Origin: S146-42 sp965371965
GTDB lineage: Bacteria; Planctomycetota; Phycisphaerae; Phycisphaerales; UBA1924
Direction of reading: 5' to 3'
NCBI GenBank assembly: GCA_965371965.1
Contig: CBDVAM010000004.1
Location: 1-59,879, forward strand
DNA length: 59,879 bases
Part shown: positions 38,887 through 47,102 of the stretch, in pieces
Position numbering within the stretch: position 1 is the stretch's first letter
How the letters are laid out: each line of letters begins with the position of its first letter
Notes under the pieces: model-generated
The model's database searches: none
What the model was told of the DNA's origin: nothing
Seen by the model: only the letters and a program-made list of their open reading frames with translations
Made by a program: the position numbers and the translations under genes

Positions 38887-38902
38887 ACAACTGGCGTGCC
38901 AA
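38887..38902 (-). promoter_or_regulatory. sigma-54 type promoter of the flgF operon
   Basis: On the minus strand the sequence is TTGGCACGCCAGTTGT. It matches the sigma-54 consensus TTGGCACG-N4-TTGC at all but the last base, with correct -24/-12 spacing. The transcript would start near 38875, giving a leader of about 30 bases before flgF. An enhancer-binding activator would be needed, and none is coded in this window. Confidence 0.75.
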
Positions 38903-38971
38903 CGTCGCCCGCCGAGCACGCTCGCTCAGATTTCTCCTCGCTCGCTGCTGAGTTCGCTCCAACAATCCCCC

Positions 38972-40045
38972 ATGCCCGAGGACCCGCTCCAGCGCTACCA
39001 CCGCCAGATGCTGCTCGCGCCCGTCGGGCGGGCGGGCCAGGAGCGCCTCGGGCGTGCCCACGCCCTCATCGTCGGCTGTGGAGCCCTCGGGTGCGTCTCC
39101 AGCGAGCTGCTCGCTCGCGCAGGCGTGGGGCGGCTCACGGTCGTTGATCGCGACCTCGTCGAGCTGACCAACCTCCAGCGCCAGATGCTGTTCGATGAGT
39201 CGGACGTGCGCGATCACGCGCCGAAGGCCGTCGCCGCGGCGCAGAAACTGCGCCAGATCAACTCGACGATCGAGATCGAGCCCATCGTCGCCGACGCGAA
39301 CCACACGAACATCGAGCGCCTGGCCGGGATCGTCGGCGGAGATCGTCCCAGGATCGACGTGATCCTCGATGGGACCGATAACTTCGAGACGCGGTATCTA
39401 CTTAATGATGTCGCCGTTCGCGAGGGGATCCCATTCGTGTACGCCGGGGCTGTGGCGTTCCGCGGCATGGGGATGACCATCGTGCCCGGGGTGTCGCCGT
39501 GCCTGCGATGCGTGTTCGAGGAGCCGCCGCCGGCGGGGACGAGCGAGACGTGCGATACGGTCGGGGTGTGGGGGGCGGCGGTCGTGGCGAGCGCGGCGGT
39601 CCAGGCGGGTGAGGCGCTCAAGGTGCTCCTGGCAGACCCGGCACGCTCAACCGATCTGGTCGAGTTCGACCTGCACGCCAACACCCATCGCAACCTGGGG
39701 GTCGGTTCACTTCGGCGCGCGGACTGCCCGTGCTGCGGGCATCGCGACTTTGAGTTTCTCGATGGCAGACGCTCGTCGGACGTTGTCACGCTGTGTGGGC
39801 GCGACGCCTACCAGATCTCGCCCCGCGCCGGCGCGGTGGATCTTGAGTCCCTCGCGGCGCGTCTGAGTGCCCACGGCGAGTTCATCGCGACCCGATTCCT
39901 GGTCCGGGGCACGCTTGGTCAAGAACGAGGGCGGGACCGAGTGCCCGTTGGATTGACAGTCTTTCAGGATGGACGGGCGTTGATCGCGCACGCGAGCGAT
40001 GAGAACCAGGCCCGGGCGATCTACTCGCGGTATGTGGGGAGTTGA
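38972..40045 (+). CDS. ThiF/MoeB-type E1-like adenylyltransferase
   Basis: An E1-like enzyme that adenylates the C-terminus of a ubiquitin-like sulphur carrier, 357 residues. The nucleotide motif is ALIVGCGALGCVSSELLARAGVGRLTVVDRD, with R and K residues in LQRQMLF and KAVAA. The zinc Cys pairs are CLRC and CPCC. The conserved catalytic-Cys region is ETCDTVGVWGA. The core resembles MoeB/ThiF, and a C-terminal part of about 90 residues (after CPCCGHRDF) looks like the divergent tail seen on ThiF/MoeB fusions. Which carrier (ThiS, MoaD or other) is not shown by neighbours. The stop codon lies inside the left arm of an inverted repeat. Confidence 0.93.
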   Translation: MPEDPLQRYHRQMLLAPVGRAGQERLGRAHALIVGCGALGCVSSELLARAGVGRLTVVDRDLVELTNLQRQMLFDESDVRDHAPKAVAAAQKLRQINSTIEIEPIVADANHTNIERLAGIVGGDRPRIDVILDGTDNFETRYLLNDVAVREGIPFVYAGAVAFRGMGMTIVPGVSPCLRCVFEEPPPAGTSETCDTVGVWGAAVVASAAVQAGEALKVLLADPARSTDLVEFDLHANTHRNLGVGSLRRADCPCCGHRDFEFLDGRRSSDVVTLCGRDAYQISPRAGAVDLESLAARLSAHGEFIATRFLVRGTLGQERGRDRVPVGLTVFQDGRALIAHASDENQARAIYSRYVGS

Positions 40046-40200
40046 GATACGAAGAAGATCAAGAAGTTCACCACGGAGGCACAGAGACACTGAGAATCAG
40101 AAAAACGTAGAGCAGAGAAGCCGGAAAGGGATTCGAGAGATAGCCCCATTCCCATTCTTCTCTGTGCCTCGGTGTCTCCGTGGTGATTCTTGCTCTCAAC
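40041..40200. repeat. inverted repeat element A (CACCACGGAG family)
   Basis: A 160-base element with GTTGAGA ends. The left arm has TTCACCACGGAGGCACAGAG and the right arm, inverted, ATCACCACGGAGACACCGAG. It fills the gap between the convergent thiF-type and HisN genes, and includes the thiF stop codon. Related elements lie at 57843-58020 and 59814-end. Confidence 0.8.
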
Positions 40201-40229
40201 TTTCATGACCATGCGGCCGCATGGTGGTG

Positions 40230-41057
40230 TCACCCGGGCTGCGGTCTGTTGGCGAGTGTTGGGGCGAGCAGCGTGAGCAACTCGTCGTGGAGGAGTCCGT
40301 TGGTTGCCACGCCCTGGCTATCGTGGATGCTGACCTCGGCGCGCCAGTTGGTGTAGCGTCCGCCGATCTCGCCGAGGATCGGCGGGAGGGGGGCGACGTC
40401 CCAGGCGTGGATGTAGGGCTCGATGACGGCGTCGATTCGCCCGGTCGCGAGCAGGACGTGGGCGTAACAATCGCTCCAGCCGCGCATGATGGCGGCGCGA
40501 TCTGCGATAGCGTGGTAGGCGTCCTGTGTGCTGGTTCTGGTGAAGTAGCCGAGCGACGTCGTGCATATGCACGCGCGTTCGATGGCGTCGACCGACGATA
40601 CATTCGCGGGGATGATGTCGCGATCGGCCTGCTTGTGCCACGCGCCGCAGCCTAGTGCGCCGTAGACGATCTCATTGAGGGCGGGGATGAAGATGACCCC
40701 GACGACGCTCTTGCGGTCGTGCTCACAGGCGACGAGCGTGCCGTACAACGGCACGCCGTGGACGAACGAGCGCGTGCCATCGATCGGATCGAGTATCCAG
40801 CGGAATCCCGAGTCGCCGGGCTTGTCGTCGAACTCCTCGCCGAGGATGGCGTCGTGCGGATAGGTTGCGCCGATCATGTCGCGGAGCATCTGTTCGGCGT
40901 TGCGATCGGCGATGGTGACCGGCGAGCCGTCGCCCTTGGTCTCGGCGTCGAGCACCCGGGCGCCGAAGTGTTCGAGCGTGGATGCCCCCGCTTTGCGGGC
41001 CGCGCCGACGGCAAAGTCGAGTCGATCCTGATACCGGTCCCTTGGGACTTGAGTCAT
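40230..41057 (-). CDS. hisN: histidinol-phosphatase of the inositol monophosphatase family
   Basis: A 275-residue Mg-dependent phosphatase. Metal-binding motifs are GEE (LGEEFDDKPG), DPIDGT (WILDPIDGTRSFVHGVPLYG) and WDVAPL near the end. The blocks GTRSFVHGVPLYGTLVA and GGRYTNWRAEVSIHDSQGVATNGLLHD fit HisN-type histidinol-phosphatases better than SuhB or CysQ. The call of histidinol phosphate as substrate is from these patterns; inositol phosphate is the alternative. It is the last gene of the AddB-AddA-hisN operon and overlaps the AddA-like gene by one base. Confidence 0.85.
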   Translation of the reverse strand: MTQVPRDRYQDRLDFAVGAARKAGASTLEHFGARVLDAETKGDGSPVTIADRNAEQMLRDMIGATYPHDAILGEEFDDKPGDSGFRWILDPIDGTRSFVHGVPLYGTLVACEHDRKSVVGVIFIPALNEIVYGALGCGAWHKQADRDIIPANVSSVDAIERACICTTSLGYFTRTSTQDAYHAIADRAAIMRGWSDCYAHVLLATGRIDAVIEPYIHAWDVAPLPPILGEIGGRYTNWRAEVSIHDSQGVATNGLLHDELLTLLAPTLANRPQPG

Positions 41058-44000
41058 TATGGCTGCTCCTCGTTAGGCGCGGTGTGGGGCACTTCCACGA
41101 CCTTGCCCGCCGCCAGCAGCGCAAGCGAGCATCGCACGCTCGACTCGGGAATGTCTAGCAAGATCGCCGCCGCTGTCCGGTAGGCCTCCATCTGTGGAGC
41201 GTAGCGCTCGAGGAGACCATCGATCGGATTCATGTCGAGCGAGCCTTCATCGAGTGTATCGGTCTTGAAATCAATCACATGCGCGCCCTCGGGTGCGCCC
41301 TGTGCACGCAGAATCACCACGCGATCGAATCGCCCGGTGACCAGGCGATCGGACGTGCCGCTCGATAGGCGGACCGCGAACGGGCGCTCGCGCCAGAGTT
41401 CCGATTTCGGCGGCGCGTGCGAGAAGAGGCATTGGATCGGCGGCTCTTGGAGCGAACGACGGAACTCGCCCAGGCATCGCGTTGCGAAGGACTCCTCGAA
41501 GTTGTCATCTCGCGCGATCGCGAGAAGCTCGGCGTCGGTGGGGGTCGCCTGGTCGAGCCAGCCGATGGCCTCGCACCAGCGGTGGATCAGGGACCCGCGT
41601 CGTCGGGCGAAGGACTCGCCTAGTTGCAAGCGATCGCGCACGCGGACGCGGTCGGAATCTGCACTGGCGGCGCGCCGGGCAAGGCGAGATGCCAACGGTC
41701 GATCACGCTCGCGCAACGCCAGCGGATACAACTCTGGTTCGACGATTGTCGTTGCCGGCGTCTCGCTCATCCAGTTGTCGTCGCCGATATCGAAGAGCGT
41801 CATCGGATCCTCTGATTCTTCGTTGCTTTGGGCGAGTGCCGCGCGGAGGATCTTCGCGTGCGAGAGCTCTGAGGTGCGCGGGCTTTGCTGGACGATCATT
41901 TCCAGGCAATAGCGGGCGCGGGTCATCGCGACATAGAGCTGGCTCAACCCCTCTTCGAGATGGTGCTTGCGCGCCGCCTGAAAGACCTCCTCCAGGCGAT
42001 CATCGACGACGCGGAGGGGCTCGCTCGCCCAGACGCAGGCGCGCCGGGGCGCTCCCAGCGGGTCATCGCGCTGGATCAGGATCCCGCCGGGGCGCGGCTC
42101 GATCTTCTCATCGAGCTCCGCCAGGATCACCGCGTCAAACTCCAGTCCCTTGGACTTGTGGATGGTCATCACGCGGATCGAGCCTGTCGAGGGCGACTCG
42201 ATCCGCCGATTGCGGACCACCTCGACGAATCGATCGAGGCGGGTCCAGCCCCCGGCGTCGAACTCCTGGGCGAGGTCGATCAGACGGTCGAACCGCTCGC
42301 TCTCGCCGGTCTCCATCTGGCTCAGGAGGCTGTCGCCGAGGCGTGCGAGGAACCGAGCGAGGCCCGAGGCGTTGATCTTCGAGCGGGTTTCTTTGGCGAT
42401 CTGGCGGGCACGGTCAAGGTCTTCGTGATCGCGCAGGCCGACGCAATCGCCCAGAGGCGACGTCGCGACGTGGTACAGACTCGCGGTGTCGCCCGGGTGA
42501 TCGGCAAGCTGTATGAGTGAGAGTGCCGCGACGACCGGGGCGCAATCGGTGAGGGGCGAGCCGCCCTCCTCGCTCGCCTCCAGGCCAAGGTCGCGCAGGC
42601 GCGAGACCATCTCGCGGATCGTCTTGTTTCTGCGGACGATGATGGCAATCGAGGCGTTCGGATGCTGCTCGTGGATCGCCGCCACCCGCTCGCAGGCGAT
42701 CCGCAGCGAGGCGTCCGGCTTCTTCTCACCCTCAAGCGGGCGAGACTCGATCAGGCGCACGCGCCCCTTGAGGTCTTTGGCCGCGACGTGGCGCTCGAAT
42801 CGCTGTCGCCAGCTCAGGGCGGCGGGCTCGTCGGCAACGGCGCCATTGGTTTCCAGCGAGCCGAACACGTCGTTGACCGCATCGAGCACGATCTGGCTCG
42901 ATCGCCAGCTCTTGGCAAGCGTGCGCTTCGAGAGGTTCTCCCAGAGCCCGGGAAGTTGTGCGAGCAGTTCGGGCTCGGCGTTGCGCCAGCCGAAGAGCGA
43001 CTGCTTGTCGTCGCCGACGACGAACACGCTGCGCCCGTCACTCTGGGAGAGGATCTCGTCCAGGATCGGCTTGAGCAGGCGGAACTGGAATATAGAAGTA
43101 TCCTGGAACTCGTCGAGCAGGACGTGGCGGGTGCGGGCGTCGAGGCGAAAATATAACTCGTCGAGATCGCCCAGGACATGCGCCTCGTCGAGCATGCGCG
43201 GCAGATCGTCGAACTGCAGCAGGCCCTCGTGGGCCTTGATCTGCTGATAGTGCCCGTCGAAACGCAGGACGAGGTCTCGGCGGGCGAGCGAACGCCGGTA
43301 GTGACGCCAGAGTTCTTCACTCGCGGCGTGGTTGACAACTGCTTCGAGTGAATCCCGTTGAGCCTTGCCAGCGGGGACGCGCGAGTACGCGTCATTTCCC
43401 TGCAAGACGATGTCTGCGAGTGTTGAGCCGATGATTGCGTCCCACTCGCTTGCGCGGGCTTGCGCAAGCATCGCGTCGCGTGCTCTTTGCCATCCCATGC
43501 TCGGCGTGCCGCCCTTGGTCAGCGGGATCGCCATTTTTTCGAGCACGGTGATCGCGTCTGCCAGCTGAGTCTCGTCGAGAGGCGACGATCTCGGTCGGAG
43601 GCTCTCCCATGCCTCAGAACCAGGGCCGACCTCGCGGACGCCGTCGAGCGCTTCGGAAATCAGCTTGAGTATCTGCTCGCGGATCGATCGCCCTTCGCTT
43701 GCGAGGAGCATCTCGATCAGGAGGGCCGCGTCGGCGGGACCGTGATCGGCGAGCGTCTTGTCGAGGGCTCGCTCGCGGAGCTCCAGGTCGATCTCGGTGT
43801 CGGCGATCCGCCACGCGGGCGCGACGCCGAGCTCCATCGCGAATGCCCCGGCCAGGCGTGCAAACAGCGAGTCGATCGTGCCGATGTTGATCCGGTGGAG
43901 GTTGTTCAGCAGGCGATCGAGCAGCTCGGCGCACTGTTCGGCGCTGAGCGTGAGGCCGGTCGCCAGAGAGAGTTCGTCGCGATGCACATCGGAGGTGGTC

Positions 44001-44185
44001 GCGTCGGCGAGGCGTGTGACGATGCGTTGGAGGATCTCGCCGGCGGCGGTCCGTGTGAATGTCGATGCGAGCAGCGTCGCCGGATCCTCGCCCTGCGCGA
44101 AGAGCCTGAGGAATCGGCTGGTGAGCTCGTAGGTCTTGCCCGAGCCCGCCGACGCGAAGACGACCTCGCTGTGTGGCGCGATCAT
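41057..44185 (-). CDS. addA: AddA/RecB-like helicase-nuclease
   Basis: A 1042-residue UvrD-type helicase with a C-terminal nuclease, for repair of double-strand ends. Walker A is ASAGSGKT (11-18) and Walker B is VLLDEFQDTS. The motif GDDKQSLFGWRNAEP and the later motif VMTIHKSKGLEFDAVILAELD complete the helicase. The C-terminal nuclease has RGSLIHRWCEAIGW, GRFDRVVI and VIDFKTD. The architecture is AddA/RecB. The ATG overlaps the end of the AddB-like gene (ATGA), so the two are translationally coupled and probably form one complex. Confidence 0.92.
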   Translation of the reverse strand: MIAPHSEVVFASAGSGKTYELTSRFLRLFAQGEDPATLLASTFTRTAAGEILQRIVTRLADATTSDVHRDELSLATGLTLSAEQCAELLDRLLNNLHRINIGTIDSLFARLAGAFAMELGVAPAWRIADTEIDLELRERALDKTLADHGPADAALLIEMLLASEGRSIREQILKLISEALDGVREVGPGSEAWESLRPRSSPLDETQLADAITVLEKMAIPLTKGGTPSMGWQRARDAMLAQARASEWDAIIGSTLADIVLQGNDAYSRVPAGKAQRDSLEAVVNHAASEELWRHYRRSLARRDLVLRFDGHYQQIKAHEGLLQFDDLPRMLDEAHVLGDLDELYFRLDARTRHVLLDEFQDTSIFQFRLLKPILDEILSQSDGRSVFVVGDDKQSLFGWRNAEPELLAQLPGLWENLSKRTLAKSWRSSQIVLDAVNDVFGSLETNGAVADEPAALSWRQRFERHVAAKDLKGRVRLIESRPLEGEKKPDASLRIACERVAAIHEQHPNASIAIIVRRNKTIREMVSRLRDLGLEASEEGGSPLTDCAPVVAALSLIQLADHPGDTASLYHVATSPLGDCVGLRDHEDLDRARQIAKETRSKINASGLARFLARLGDSLLSQMETGESERFDRLIDLAQEFDAGGWTRLDRFVEVVRNRRIESPSTGSIRVMTIHKSKGLEFDAVILAELDEKIEPRPGGILIQRDDPLGAPRRACVWASEPLRVVDDRLEEVFQAARKHHLEEGLSQLYVAMTRARYCLEMIVQQSPRTSELSHAKILRAALAQSNEESEDPMTLFDIGDDNWMSETPATTIVEPELYPLALRERDRPLASRLARRAASADSDRVRVRDRLQLGESFARRRGSLIHRWCEAIGWLDQATPTDAELLAIARDDNFEESFATRCLGEFRRSLQEPPIQCLFSHAPPKSELWRERPFAVRLSSGTSDRLVTGRFDRVVILRAQGAPEGAHVIDFKTDTLDEGSLDMNPIDGLLERYAPQMEAYRTAAAILLDIPESSVRCSLALLAAGKVVEVPHTAPNEEQP

Positions 44186-46971
44186 GGGGCATCCTCCGAG
44201 CGATCCTCGATGGCGATGCCGGCGATCCAGGCGAGAACATCGTCGGTTCGCCCCTTGTCGAACCGATCCAGGGCCTCGATCTCCTTGTCGTGGATCTGTT
44301 GAATGATCTCGCGTGCGGCGGCGTCGGCGCTCTCGAAGTCCTGTTCGGCGAGTTCGAGTGTGCGGAGGCGCACGTCGCGGCTCTTGGCATCCAGCGAGAT
44401 GTAGGCGAGCTCGGGGATTCGATCACCGAGAATCGTCCGAGCGAGATGGCAGTAGAGCGGGAGCTGGAGATCGCGCCACGAGCCATCGCCTCGGCGGTGC
44501 TCTTTGTTGGGATCCTTGGACTTCATCGCGGTCTTGTAGTCGAGGATGGCGATCCGCTCGGTTGACTCGTGCTCATCGATCCGGTCGATGCGCCCCTTGA
44601 GCAGCACCCGGTTGTCGCCCGCGCCGAACAGGACGCCGAGGTGCTCGGGGTCATTATGCGCCGGCCACTCCGCCCGAGAGATCCGCCAGCCCTCGCGCAC
44701 TCGATCGGCCTGCCAGAGTGCGAAGCGGGCGAGGGTCTGGTCGGCGAAGCGGAGTTGTATCCGTAGCGTGGGCGAGAGATCTCCCCCAAGGCGATCGCGG
44801 GCGATCGTCGCCAGGGAATCACGCAGGTACTCCTCGATCGCCTCGGGCCGGTCGAGGTCGCGCTGCGCCGAGCGTCCGAATGCCGAGAGTGCGTCGTGAA
44901 CGAGCGTGCCAAATGCGCCGGCGTCGAGCTCGTTGGTCGGATCGGCGCGAGTGGAGAGCCCAAGCAGATGCTGGAGGTAGAACAGGTATGGTGACTCCAG
45001 GAACAGGCGAAGGCTGGAGATGGGCAGGGCCTTGGGCTGGTCGAACTCGCGCACCGGAGCGGGGCGAAAGGCCGAGACCTGTCCGGGCAGAGCGCGGGGC
45101 TGGAGCGATGCGCGGGGCGGGGCATCCCCGGAGATCCAGCGAGACGCGATCGCGAGGGTCTGACCTTGTTTTCCACGAAAGAGCAGGCGGCTGGGCGCGA
45201 GCGGGTCGTTGCTCGCCGATCGCCGCCCCACGACGATGTGCAGCGACTCCTTGGATTCAACAAGCGATCGGAGAATGGCCGCGTCGCGAGCAAGGCGGTC
45301 ATCGCCGGTCTCCATGCCCAGCGCAGCGCGGGTTCGATCGGTCAGGATCGGATCGTCGCGTGCATCGCTCGGGACCGCGCCTTCATTGAAACCGACGAGA
45401 ACGAGAAAGGGCGCGCCGTCGGCGAGCAGTTCGAGCCAGCCCAGAGCCTCGATCGCGTTGCGCTGCGACGGTGCGGGGAGCGGTCGCCCCCGGATGATCG
45501 CGAGAACATGTTCGATCGCGTCGGCGGGCGCAAGTGGCGGTGAGTCTCCCAGACGATCCAGCTCTCGGATCGCCTCGACGACCGCGTCGATCGCGCCCAA
45601 TACCCGGGCGCTCGCGGGGTCGTCGGGCGCGAGGTCGATCTCGCCGTAGACTCGATCCAGCAGGGCGATGATGTTGCTCGCGATGGTCTTGGGGGACCCA
45701 GGAGTCGCGGGATTCTCATAGAGCCCGCCGAGAAGCCCGTGCAGACTCGTTCGTATCGCTTGGAGAGTTCCGAGCGACCCTGGGTCGGTGGTTCTCCAAG
45801 GGTCATCCAGCGAGGTCGGCAGGTGTCGCTCGCCATACCTGTCCAGCGCATCCAGCCAGCCGCCTGTGGGGTTCTCATTCGCGTCGGCGGTTGCGAGCAT
45901 CGCGCGTTCTGCGTCGGGATGGCGCACCAGAGCCGCCAGCGAGGGGTACGACCGATCGCGCAGGACATCGCCCACCAGCACCAATAGCCGGTAGGGTCCG
46001 CTCCGCTCGATCGTCTCGCCCGCGGGCGAGCGGATCGCGATGTGCCCCGACCGCTCTGCGATCCGCTCCACAAACGGCGTCAACGCCGGGTCGCACACGC
46101 CCAGCGTGACCTCATCGACATAGCGATGTTGCGCGTGCTTGGCGACCAGACCGAGGGCGGCGTCCGCCTGGTCGCGCGGATTGTCGGCGAAGGTGATCCG
46201 CTCGGGATCGACCGCGAGCGCGGCGTCGTTCCACCAAGAGGTAACCACCAGTCCGAGCGACGAGTATCCCTCTTCTTCGCTCTGGGGCGCATGGATGAGG
46301 GGTGTGACATCCTGCTGCTCCACAAGCTTGCGGGTGAGTGTCGGCATCGCGAGCACGCCCATGAGGACAACAGGTCTGCCGCCCTCGGTCAACTGCTCGC
46401 AATCCAGTTGCGGGTCGGCGAGGCCGCGCTCTGCGAGCCAGGCGAGATATGCGTCCTGGAGGGCCTCAAGAACCCTCCATCGCGCCTCATCGCCCAGGTC
46501 CGGCTCGCGACCACAGCGATCGCGCACGTCCGCGAAGCGCAGCGTGTGCCATGCGAGTTCCTCGGAGGCTTGCTGGATGATCGGCGCGTATCGCGCCCAT
46601 GCGCTCTCGCCGGGTCCCGGTGGCGAGGGGATCAACGGCTGGAGCTGTGCCGGGTCCAAGCTCTGCAGCGCGTGCAGCCAGGCGAGGCGGCGGGCCAACT
46701 CGCCTGCGGCGTTGCGAGGCGCCACGCCGAGGGACTGCGGAATACCCGACGGGGTCGTGATGGGCCCAGGGATCAACGCGAGAGACCGCTGTTCGCTCTG
46801 GGAGACAAGCTCACCCAGCAGCAGGCGAGACGCGCGCCCGCCGCCAACAACGACTGTCACATCACCGAGGTCCGGTCCGTGCCGGTCGAGCAACCATCGG
46901 GCGGCGCTGGCGACAAGCGGGGACTCTCGTCCCAGGAAGACGCGGCGATCATCGGCGGGGGCAACCATCAC
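44182..46971 (-). CDS. addB: AddB-like nuclease subunit
   Basis: A 929-residue protein whose C-terminus is a PD-(D/E)XK nuclease: FGTLVHDALSAFG, GRIDRIDEHES, IAILDYKTAMKSK and LQLPLYCHLAR. The N-terminus has VVVGGGRASRLLLGELV where an active helicase would have a Walker A box, so helicase motor function is likely lost, as in many AddB proteins. I see no cluster of four Cys, as found in Bacillus AddB for its iron-sulphur cluster: where CPxxFYL would be, it reads ESPYLFYLQHLLGL. It is first in the operon, divergent from the kinase gene. Confidence 0.88.
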   Translation of the reverse strand: MMVAPADDRRVFLGRESPLVASAARWLLDRHGPDLGDVTVVVGGGRASRLLLGELVSQSEQRSLALIPGPITTPSGIPQSLGVAPRNAAGELARRLAWLHALQSLDPAQLQPLIPSPPGPGESAWARYAPIIQQASEELAWHTLRFADVRDRCGREPDLGDEARWRVLEALQDAYLAWLAERGLADPQLDCEQLTEGGRPVVLMGVLAMPTLTRKLVEQQDVTPLIHAPQSEEEGYSSLGLVVTSWWNDAALAVDPERITFADNPRDQADAALGLVAKHAQHRYVDEVTLGVCDPALTPFVERIAERSGHIAIRSPAGETIERSGPYRLLVLVGDVLRDRSYPSLAALVRHPDAERAMLATADANENPTGGWLDALDRYGERHLPTSLDDPWRTTDPGSLGTLQAIRTSLHGLLGGLYENPATPGSPKTIASNIIALLDRVYGEIDLAPDDPASARVLGAIDAVVEAIRELDRLGDSPPLAPADAIEHVLAIIRGRPLPAPSQRNAIEALGWLELLADGAPFLVLVGFNEGAVPSDARDDPILTDRTRAALGMETGDDRLARDAAILRSLVESKESLHIVVGRRSASNDPLAPSRLLFRGKQGQTLAIASRWISGDAPPRASLQPRALPGQVSAFRPAPVREFDQPKALPISSLRLFLESPYLFYLQHLLGLSTRADPTNELDAGAFGTLVHDALSAFGRSAQRDLDRPEAIEEYLRDSLATIARDRLGGDLSPTLRIQLRFADQTLARFALWQADRVREGWRISRAEWPAHNDPEHLGVLFGAGDNRVLLKGRIDRIDEHESTERIAILDYKTAMKSKDPNKEHRRGDGSWRDLQLPLYCHLARTILGDRIPELAYISLDAKSRDVRLRTLELAEQDFESADAAAREIIQQIHDKEIEALDRFDKGRTDDVLAWIAGIAIEDRSEDAP

Positions 46972-47102
46972 TTCCAGACGTTCCAGTTGGGGCTCGGACG
47001 GGTCTCCACGAGGATTCCAAGACTATTGGACCGATCCAAGCGGGGATCTGCGGGTAAGGTATCGCGTCTGGACGACGTGGGCCGAGACCCCGGGGAGGCG
47101 TG

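Noticed and set aside
47025..47060. Possible sigma-70 promoter (TTGGAC ... TAAGGT) before the kinase gene
   Set aside because: The spacing of 23 bases is too long for a normal promoter.
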